Under the pieces are notes generated by a model. The model did not search any database. It was not told the DNA's origin and saw only the letters and a program-made list of their open reading frames with translations. Positions 24,801 through 36,400 of a stretch of DNA of 64,000 nucleotides are shown here, one piece after another. The translations under genes were made by a program, and so were the position numbers. Each line of letters opens with the position of its first letter. Position 1 is the stretch's first letter. The DNA is from Cricetomys ansorgei (taxonomy: Eukaryota > Chordata > Mammalia > Rodentia > Nesomyidae). The DNA is taken from the NCBI GenBank assembly GCA_026225945.1, contig JAMJFZ010001228.1:2802501-2866500 (forward strand), read 5' to 3'.

Positions 24801-27800
24801 AGATGACAGAATTGTATCTATGTACATACAAATATCACTAGAAACATATGCATCAATTCATAATGCGGATTTTGAAGATACATTTCTTACCAGAAGTTGA
24901 AGACAAAATATTCACTATGGCAACCTGTGTGTCTGAAAGTGCTTCTTGATATGACAAATTTGCCAAAAACCACTAAACAAAAAGAAAAGAAAGTAAACTC
25001 TCATGAAAAATACTTACATCTGTCAGTCCAATTTCTAGTTCCCTATCCCCACACCCCATGGACATGTGTGTATCTGTGTAGGGGTATGGGAACTTGCATA
25101 CAGTGAGGGTGTCAGATCCCTTGAACTGGAATTACAGACTGTTGTGAGCCACCCAATGAAGGCACTAGGAACTAAACTGTAGTCCTCTGCAAGACCACAT
25201 GCTCTTAATCCTGAGCCATCGTTTTAGTCTCCATTAAGTGTTTTCAAAAGCTGTTCTTTGAGGAAAAAAAAAATCACAGGCCTCAAAATAAGGACAATCA
25301 CTAATATTCATACTTAGGGACAAGCTATACAATTCTCTGAAGACACTAAACATGCCAACACAGTGGCATACATCTGTGACCCCAGCATACAAGGTCAGGA
25401 AGATCACAAGTTCCACAATTTGAAGACTTGCCTGTGCTAGTGAGACCTTTTATCAAAAAACAATTAATTTAAATTAAGTTGCAAATTAAAAAACTAAACC
25501 AGAACTTCTCTAGCATGCACAAGATTCTGGGTATAATACCCAGTACCACAAACAACAAATAACTAACAAAAATTGGTAAGAAGAAGCATTCAGACCTGGA
25601 AAGATGGCTCAGCAGTTATGAGCCCTTGCTGCTCTTGCAGAGGTCCTGAGTTTGGTTCCCATTACCCATAATGAATACCTCAGAACCTCCTGTAACTCCA
25701 GCTCCAGAGGATCTGATTCCCTCCTCTGAGCTCCATAGGCACATGCACATACTGCTCATGCACACGCAGAGACACATAATTTTTAAAAAAATCAGCATTC
25801 AGAGATTGTGTGTGTGTGAAAGGAAGGAAAAGAGAGAGACTGAATATTAAATCAACTTTAAAATTTGTTTATTCATGCACTGTTCATACTTTAATAAGTT
25901 TATCTAAGTCCAATTCAAATTGGGGAAAATTCTCTGATAGTAAAACCTACAGGGCCTGGAAAGATGGGTTTGGTGAGTGAGAGAACTTGCTGTGCAATCA
26001 TTTGGACCTGAGTTCAGATGAAGACAAGAATGGCCATGCCTACCCTTGCGATGATAAATTCAAAATTTGCCAAATTGTGTGTATGAGCGGGTGTGCGTGT
26101 ACACAGGTATTGTGTTCTAGGACCTGCTGGCTTCATACCTTTATGTACATGGGGTGCAGTGTGTGTGTACATATGTATGTGGAAGCCAGGGGTACACTGT
26201 GACTGTCATTCCTAAGGAGCTGCCCTCATTTGCTAAGATAGGGTATCTCACTAGCCTGGAGCTCACTAAGTACACTAACTGAGCCCCGTGGATTCATGTC
26301 CCTGCCTCCCTAGCACTGGGATTACAAGTTATACCATCACACACAGCTGTTTAACAAGGTTCTTCACTGGAATTCAGCTCCTTGTACTCACAAGGCAAGC
26401 ACTTTACAGCAGCTGAACTCTCTCCTCAACCTTAACTTCTAATTCTTTGAGGAATGATAAGTATTTACTGAGTTTGATATCCTAACATCCCAGCATTCCA
26501 GACAGCAGTTAAAAGAAAAACATCAAGAACTCTAGTAGCCTGACACTTCAATACTGCACGGTTGGTATGTACCCCATCTGAATATGAAGACAGAAAACAG
26601 GGCAGGATGGATCAAGTAAAGCACTGTCATGCAAGCCTGACGCCCTGAGTTCAACTCTCAGAGCACACAAATGTGGAAGGACATAAGTGACTTCCTGAAG
26701 TTGCCCTCTGACCTCCACAAGCACACTGAGGCAACCCCCTCCCCCAATCACGTAGTATATACATTAAAACAATAATAAATCTTAAAAAAAAAATAAAACC
26801 TACCACAAAGCAAAAAAAAAAGCTAATTTTTGCTACTTGGGTTGCAGTCAGTTTCCCTACGGTCTTCAGTATGGATTCTTGATCTTTCACAGTAGGGTAA
26901 GACATCCGAGACAACTTGGCCTCCAGCGCATGGCTTGATGGAAGCTGTCGAATCTCCATGATATTGCTGAACCTTACACGAGACTTCTTGGGAGCTAAAA
27001 TGGAAAATATAACATAAAACATTAAATGTACACTCACATCCAATAAAAAATTGAGTAGAGCATTTAATGATAAGTGTGGGCTATTCTGTTCATTAATGAT
27101 CAAAATAAGACAAAAACACAAGTGTTAAATTATTACCTGGGACAGCTTTACCCAGTCAAAGGAGCTAATGGGAAAAGATGATTTCATCTGTGAAATGTTT
27201 TAAAGAGTTTAAAATAGAGCAGGCAAAATGGTTCGGTGGCTAACACCTACACCAAGCCTGATGGCCTGAGTTCGATTCCCTGGGACCCACATGATGGAAA
27301 GAAAAATGGCTCTCGTAAGTTGTACTCTGGTCCCCATACATGGACACAAAATAAATAAAAATGTAATTTTAAAAATTTTAAGGAATTTAAAATGATTAAA
27401 ATTCCAACAAGTTTACAGTTGCAGGATTTTACTGTGCTTATTATTTTAGCATTTATATCAAAACATTATTTTGAATATTCTTCATGGCTACCTAATTTGA
27501 GAATTATTTTTCTAGGCAAACATTCAGAACATTCCCCTACAGTCTCATGCCTTGAAAAGGAAGTAACAAATAAACATTGTGCCTTATACTGTGGCTGAAA
27601 TTCTGAAAGGAACCCATAGAACCTCTTTGTAATGTTTTGGGTCTCTGAGGACATGCTTATGAGACTATTACTCATTTAAATAAATAAATATGCAAATAAA
27701 TAAATAGAAAACATAAACATAAATGGTTGGGAATATGGCTCCATTGATAGAGGACTTGACTAGCTGGGCTTCTGGGTTCCATCCCCAGCACTGACTAAAC

Positions 27801-30800
27801 CAACATGACAGTATATACCTATTATCCCAGCATTCAGAATGTACAGAGAGGGAACCAGAAGCTCAAGATCATCCTTGGCACATAGTAAGGTTGAAGCCAG
27901 CCTGGGCTATATGAGATCCTGTCTCGAAGAAAAATAAATATATTTTTATTTATAAAATCAGATTTTTATTTAAATTTGATTTATAAAATCATATATATGT
28001 ATGAATGTATATATATATTTATATTTATATTTATTTATATATGATGATGATGAGACCATGGAGCTTCCCGGTATTTGGAAAGTATTTCCAGTTGAATTAA
28101 CACAGAAATTATATTCTATCAGATTCACAATCCAGTCAAAGTTTCAGAAGACTGAAGGCTATGTCAATCCCTAAAGAAATTAAGACACACTATGTGAACC
28201 CTGTGCACCCACAATGGCTTAAAGAAGCTAAATTTCCATTCACTGTCAAGTATGAAACCTTAAGCTTGACTCACTTTTTTCGGTCCCAATGTTTGTGCTC
28301 TCGAGCTTCTCACTTGGCAGATCGTGAAACTTCACAGGAACATACAGAGGTTCACTCTGGAACATAACGCAAACAGAAGCAAACATAAGTAGCAAAATCC
28401 AAAGCCAATGTATTGGGCAGAATTTAAGTGCAAGGCACATAGAGGAACCATCACAGCTGTTCCCAGCACGTCTATCTAATCAGCACCAATTTCCCCCAAA
28501 GACTGGGAAAGGAAACTCAACCAGTCTACACAGACACGATGACACAAAGAACCATTTTAAAGTGTAGAAATGTCATCCATGAGATGACTCAACAGGCCAA
28601 AGTGCTTTCTGTGTAAGCCTGACAACCTGCTTTCAATTCCTGGAACCCACAATAGAAGGAAAGAACCAACTCCCCACACACCCACCTCTCCCCTCACACT
28701 ACAAATAATAATAACAGACAAAATAAAGTTTAGAAATATAAAATGGTATCCTTGGCACATTCGGAGAACTAATACCTCAATGTCATAAAAACAAGCCTCT
28801 CTTAAACAACAGAAAGCATCCTGCCTCTTGTCACTCTTCTGATATGCACGTAAGTATGCTGTGCACACAAGAACTCCCTGCTTCCGGGTGGCTGAGGTGG
28901 AAGGCTGGTGTGAGCCCACCAGTGTGGAGCCAGCCGGCACAACAGCATGAAGCCTTGTCTCTCCCCACCACAGAACACAACAAAAACACTCTAAGCATTT
29001 CCTAAACAGGCATTGTTCTAAGTCCTAAGAATAAGGGTAAGGAAACAAAGTTTCTTCCCCAATAATCATGCAGTCTAATGGGGAAGGCAGCTAAGGAACA
29101 GGTAGTCACATACAGAGTATATCTGGATTGTTGAACTGCTTTACTACATGTAAGATTAGCAACAACAACAAAATTTCTTATTGAGGGGGAAAGGGGGTAT
29201 GGGTGCAGGTGTGGAGGCCAGGTATCAATCTCAGTTGCTATTTCTCAAGAGCTGTCTAGCTGGTTTTTCTCTCTCACTAGGACCTGGTGCTTACCCATTA
29301 GGCTGGCCAGCTAGTGAGCCCCAGCAATCTTCCTCCCCATGCCCCGTCAGTCCTGGGATTACAATTCCTGCCACCACACCTAGCTTTTTATGTATGTGCT
29401 GGAGACTGAATGCAAATGCTCGAGTTTGTGTGGCAAGCACCTTACCAACTGAGCTACCCCCTGAACCCCAAAGCAACATTCTCTTATAACATGGGGCAAA
29501 GTACTACTACTGATTTGTTCTTACTATTCATTAGATTCAAATACAAAACAGCTAAAATGTATTTCTCATTAGTCCTCAAAATAACTTTAGAAAACAGGTG
29601 TTTTACAGGAACTGTCCTCAAAGCAAATACAAAAGCAACTAAGCAGTAGATAGAATTTGCCTCCAAGACTCAAATGCCTAGACATTGTTAGAAATGTTCT
29701 TACTTAAAGTATAATTCCCCCAATTAAACTGTTTCTTTTTAAAAAATCAGATTTCTAACATTTTTCTTTGATTTCTCTTTTAACTCCTGGCATAGAACAA
29801 TGACAACACAACATATTCCGAAAACAAAATATATTCAGGAAACTAAGTCAGTAAGGTGTGAAAATTGACATAGTCTTTTTATCACATGTAACTTTTTGTT
29901 ATAGCATTTGACTTACACCAATTTGACTTATCCATCCTAGAGACAAAAGCAAAATCTCTTAGAAGACTAGTAAGTGCCTTGTTCACTGAGCAAGGCAAAT
30001 GATATTACATTATCTTGATGATGTTTAAGATCTCAGGAAACAAGTTTCATAGTTTTCATAGTACCTGCTGAGCCGTCTGACATACAATGTAGTTTACAAA
30101 TCAAATAAACAAAGGAAAACAATAACACCAGGACAGTATTTAAAAAACTTGTATTAGGGGGACCAGTGAGATGGCTCAGCGAGTAAAGGCTCTTGACATA
30201 CCAGCCTGATGACCTGAGTTCGATGTCCAGAACTCAGATATGGAAAGAGGTAAGTGACTCCCAAAAGTTGTCCTCTGACCTCCACATGCACACTGTGCCA
30301 CACATAACAAATACTGAAGAATAAGCGAATAAACAGTTTGCCTGTTCTCAGCGTCAAGTACCAATACTTGCTCCCAAGTATTATATGATAATAATGAGTT
30401 GAAAATTGGTAGAGACACAGGCCTAGGCTGTGCTTCATTATTTTCCTTCTGTAATTCACTTCCCTCTTCACTCACTCATCAGAGACAGCTGACCTGCTTA
30501 CCCCTAGGCCCCCAGTCTCCCAAGGGAAAGAAAATGCCAAAGCGATTCTCTCAAAGAGCACACAGTACCCTCCATATCTTTCTCATATGAGAGAGTTTTA
30601 TCTCTCATATAAACCAGGGATCATCCAAGCTCTCTTGGGTTCTTCCTGCTATGGCTGGACAAGAAAGGCAGCACTTACCAAAGAACTACTCATACTTGTA
30701 TCTGTTGTGCAAGCAGCAAAGTAACCTTCAGCATCTGCAAACTAAATATGGAGAAGAGGACATCAAATTTATAGAAACTCATGTCAACACGCAGGACAAC

Positions 30801-33419
30801 TAAGCTCAGGTGAACACAAACAAAAATCCAGAATAAACTTATGCATCTAATAATTGTTCTCAATAACAGCAGCCAGTGCCAAGGGTGGAGCCACAAAGAG
30901 TAGATTTTATCATCTTTTCTTTTCCTGATGAAGAAATTGTGGCTGGCTATTTCATCAAAGTAGCAGAACCTGGATTAAAACCACAATAAGTCATCTAGCT
31001 AAAGCTTGAGCCCTTTTCATTACACTACTGTATTATTTCAGACATGCAGAAAAAGATGGGTGAGTTAGTGAAAGAACACAGCAACCCTTCAGTATTGTCA
31101 CAGGACGGGGACTGACCTGAAGAAGTCTTTGACAGACCTCAGGGACAGACCTCTGGGAGCCACTTAATACTATGAAAGTATGATTCCATTTCATGATCAC
31201 CACTACTCTACCAAGGAAGTACTAGTAAAACCCACATAAACTAACAGAAACAAACAGAAAATTAGATCTCATGTTTACTAGGGACTAGGGAAGGGGAAGC
31301 CAGGAATGCTTTTTCCCTTGTTTTGGGGTTTTGTTTGTGTGTTTGTTTTTGTTGTTTTGTTGTTGTTTGTTTTGGTTTTTTAAGAAAGGGGATTTTTTTG
31401 TAGCCTTGGATGTCTTGGAATTCACTCTGTAGACCAGGCTGGCCTCAAACTAAGATATTGGCCTGACTCTACCTCCCAAAAGCTGGGACTATAAAGGTAT
31501 GCACCACTACCACCTGGCACTTCTATCTTTTTTGTGTTCTAATAAAACTTTATTTAAGAGAACATTTGAGAGGTTGGAGAGACTAGAGATTCTTGTTTAA
31601 TGGACACAAGGTTTCTGTTTGGAATGATGACAAGGACTAGATTGACAGGGCACAGCAAAGCAAATGCCCTTAGTGCCACTTAACTGCACATAAAAAAGTC
31701 CAAAATTATAAATTTGGTATTACATTTATTTTGCAACAATAAAAAAAGGGAAGAAAACAGCTAAAATGTGATGTTACATATATTTACTACAGGAGGAAGA
31801 TAAATCGCTTTTAAAGAATGAATAGAAATGACAGTTTTATACTCTTCCTCCTCAAAAATGTAAGGTGTCTATTACACAGGAGATAAGTTGCTACAAAAAC
31901 TACCATATTTATCAACAGTGTGAACGAGCACCTTACAAACATCAATGATCGAATGTCATTTGATTAGTCAAATACCCAACACACGTCCTGAAATAAATTT
32001 CAATTAATGTATGAAACTGAATTATTCCGTTTCTACAGTTAACTTCATAGGTGATTACATGACACTCATCCAATCTGAAAATGACCAAAGACACTAGACA
32101 TTACTCTTATGCCTTCCTTTCTTCATCCTCTCCATAGAAGTTGATATAGGCTACTTCAACAATCACTAACAACTCAAAGATGTCATAAGGAAAGAGACAG
32201 AAAGTGACATACACTTTTGATTCCTCACACAATATTCTGCTGCCAAGTTGGAAGAATCCGTTTAAATTTTTAGACATGGGCTAAAGAGGTGAGTCAGTGG
32301 TTAAAAGTGCTTGCTCCAGAATCACAAGGACGAGAGTTCAGATCCCAGCACCCATTAACAAGCCAGGCTTCACATGCTTGTTTACTCCAGCTCTGTGGGA
32401 TTGGATACCTACTTCTGGCATCTGTGCATGCATGCCTGCACACATATGTGTTCTCTTGTTCTCTCTCTTTCTCTCTATGTCTCTGTCTCTCTATGTCTCT
32501 CTCTGTCTCTTTCTCTCTCATACACACATACACACATTATTTAAAAAATAAATGTTAAAAATAAAATCTTGGACACAAATAGGTTTTTGGTTGTTTTTGT
32601 TTGTTTTGTTTTGATACTACCATTATATTCACAAACAAATAATTTAAAAATCCGACTTTAAGGAAACTGAAACACCACTAAACTTTTAAAAAATAACATT
32701 TAACAAACAAAATTTAAAAACTTACAAAAGCAGCAGGCTTTCCTCGAAATCCTCTTGTACACTGTTGCCTCCAAGGCTTCCAAATAATGAAGCCCAAAAG
32801 GTACAGCACAAACATGGACGTTTTTGCGAAGGTGCTGAAGAATGGCTTGTTGTACTGAGTGAAGACATACTGGAGAGGAAAATGGTACACAAACCATTGA
32901 ACACTTAAGACATTTAAAACTTCTCTGCCCATCTCCACCACCTTGTCATCTTTAACTCTTCAGAAGTCCACATGGGTAGGAAAGACCAAAGTCATAACAA
33001 ATACTTTAAATTCATCTCTGAATACTTTATGTGCCTTGCACACAAGAGGTAATATTGTTAAAGGAAGCAACAACAATCATCAAAAAGGGAGGGGGGAGTT
33101 CAATACCTCTACCAAAAACCTATTATCCAAAAGTATCTGTGTTAGGAGCTAAAGAAAAATAAAGCAGTCTTCCTTGCTCCTGAGGAGACACATATATGAA
33201 GAAATGTGCTAAGAACCATAGAGAAGGTTCAGGGTGCCATGGAAGTACCAAAGGAAGAAATAACAGGCGTAGGATTATGGAAGTTTCCCAAGAGGCTACC
33301 CATTCTCATTCTCTGTCTCTGTCTCTCTCTGTGTGTATGTGTAAAACAGGTATAGAGTTATAAAAGCTTCCCAAGAGGCAATCCATATTCATTCATTCAT
33401 TCATTCCCTCTCCCTCTCC

Positions 33420-33451
<32 letters not shown>

Positions 33452-36400
33452 AGGTGCATGTGTTTGTGGGTGGACATGTGTGTGCACATGCACGTGGAGG
33501 CCAGAAGACAAGCTCTGGTGACAGCTTTCAAAAGCCATCTGTTGTGTGAGGCCTAGAACTCACTGAGTAGATTAGGCTGGTCCTTGAGTCCCAAGGATCA
33601 GCCTGTCTAGGCCTCCCCAGAACTGAGATTACAAGTGCACATCACCATGCCTACACCACCACACCTGGCTTTCAAAGACTATTCTTAAACTGTGTGTGAA
33701 TGGCCGAAGAAAAATCAGCTCGTGCAGAAGAAATGTCATTAAGAAAATAAAGCAGATTGGCATATGAAGAAAATAATACCAGTTTTAATCTTATTAGGAA
33801 GCTAGTTAGAAAGATGACAAGTTAGGAGAAATAAGCAACTCTGAGGCCTAGATGGCAGCCTGGACTATTTCCCACTAAAGAAATCATAGTTCTTAGTGGC
33901 AAAGGCCAAGTCTGAGGATTAAGATGAAAATGTACAAGATTAGCTTGGAGCATCTTGAGCCAGAAAGCAAACGAGAAAAAGCCGAGGTCAAATGAAAAAG
34001 ACCCCGGAGCCAACCTGAAGAGGCTCATACTAATGAAAGTTAGGGCAGTTTAAGCTCTAAAACGTAATTGCAATGGTTAGAGATACATATCAAACATATA
34101 AAATATGCAAAAACCCATGAGCTACACTGGTTCTGAAAAAGATTTGTTAGCAGCTAGTTAGCCCTAGAAGTCCCTCATAATTGTACTCTAAAGTAAAAGG
34201 AGGGTAAATAGCAAGATTTATCCAATATTTTATATATGACTCATGTTTCAGGATGACCCAACAAAAGTTGTGGGAAAGTTATCAACTAAAAAAATTCCAA
34301 CTAAAAAACACAGAAGAATCACCATTTTCAAAAACTTAACAAAATAATCTCTCATTACACAGATAATTCAACTATTATCTAAAGGTTGGTAAGAATTTTA
34401 CTGTTTTAATTATTTATTTTATTTGTATGCGGGTGGGTATATGTGTCAGTAGTAGTCAGCCAACAACAGCTTGTAAGAGTTGGTTCTCGGGTCTATTACA
34501 TGGGTCTCTGGGATCAACTTCAGGTGGTCTGGCTTGGTGGCAAGCACCTGTACCCACTGAGCCATCTCATTGGCCTGATGATGAACTTCTGGCCTCACCC
34601 CGAACAGCTGTGCAGACGTTATATACCTCCTGTCCTGATGTCAAACAAGTACCTAGTACTGCCAACGTATGTTTGCCTAAAAGTTGAACCTAAATCAAGA
34701 CTTTATACCTAACTACATTTTATACAAAGTGAAAGAACAAGTTAAATGGCAGGACAAGGCAGCAATAAGAAAGACCAAGCAGGTGATGTGTCTCACAGGA
34801 CAACCAACCAACTTTCTACAATATACAAAGGAGAAGAAAAAAGGGAGTGTCATACACATCAAAGGTACAACAAAAGCAATGTGGATCCTTGTTTAGATAC
34901 TAAGAAGGCTGTGTGTGTGTGACCTTGATACATCAAGATAAATGTGACTCACATAGTTGATAATATTAGAAAGATTGATCATTGTTAAAGTGATGAGTCA
35001 GAATTTGTTACATCATTTTAGTCTCTCCTTTTTATGTATGTGTCTCTAGTGTGTCTGTGGGGTACATATGTATATGGGTGCACACATGTGAACAGGTGTG
35101 TGTGCAGATGTCTGAAGCTGACATTAGGTATCTGTCTCCATTCCTGTCTACTTTATTTATTGAGTCAAGGTTTCGCCCTTAACCTGTAGCTTGCCAATTA
35201 CAGCTAGTCTAGCCAGTCAGTTTGTCCTGGGGACCCCTGGCCTCTGTCTCCTGAGTGCTGAGATTACAGGAGGCCACCATGCATGTCTGGTTTCTACATA
35301 GAGATCCAAACTCTGACCCTCTTGTTTATGGGGCAAATAAGTTGTCTCTGAAGTCTGGCATGTTTACCTAGCTGAAGATTTAAACCTGTGACACATACTT
35401 TAAGATAACAAAATTATAAATTTTTTTCTCTAAAGCATGTTATGTGTTTAAAACTGATTTCTTTTCTAGCTTTACTGAGGTAAAATGAAATGAAAACTAC
35501 AGCTGTGCACAGTGCTGTACAAATATAATCCCAGCATTCAAGAGGAAATTGCCTGGGCTACATAGTGAGTTCCAGACCAGCCTGGGCTACAAAGGGAGAG
35601 CCTGGCAAAAGAAAATACTAAAAACCAAACAAACAAAAGCTACCCTAAAATTCATTTACTGTGTAGAATATAATACTTCAATACATGCATAGATTGTGAA
35701 ATAATTGTCAGAAACAAGTTGGTGGGACATTTTTAGCCTTTAAAGGGGAATTGCTAAACTATAACTTAATCTACTGCTTCCTTGTTCTAAATCTTTTCTT
35801 TTTTTCTTTTTTTTTTTGGGGGGTGGCTGGGGTAGGGCAAGGATAGGGGAAGACAGAGTCTCAGTATGTAGACCAGGCTGGCATGTGAACTCACAGACAT
35901 CTACCTGCCTCTACCTCCTGAGTGCTGGGATTGAAAAGAATGCACCACCATGGCCAGCCTCGTTCTAAAGCTTAGTACCTGAAAATAGAAGAAAAAAAAA
36001 GAAAGAAAGAAAGAAAGAAAAAGAAAAAAGAAAAGAAAAAAAATTATTTAATACTGCAAAATGTAAAACTTAGGGTTAGGACCCTGTCAACATTAAGGAG
36101 ATTTCGCTGAAGCAAAATTATGGAATGTTAAGCTAAAATAAGATTAAAGGAGAGTTTTCAAGCGAAAAACAAAGAGCCTGGGGTATTCCAGAGCCTAATC
36201 CCAGAAGGGCAAAATTTAATTTACTCATAAGATATAATTTCAACTATTTGCTTAGCTGTAATGTGAGATCTAGGCTATTGAATGGTTGTTCTGACATTTA
36301 GATCCATTTTATAAATGTAAGTTTCCTCTTGGATACTTCCTTATGATTGCAACATGTGAGTACTGTGTGATTAACTCTGAAAATAAAAGTTGCGCTAGTG

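Noticed and set aside
26651..27121. A continuous 156-codon minus-strand frame read as one gene
   Set aside because: Only 26804-26994 belongs to Slc35f5 exon 7; the rest is intron and SINE that happens to stay open.
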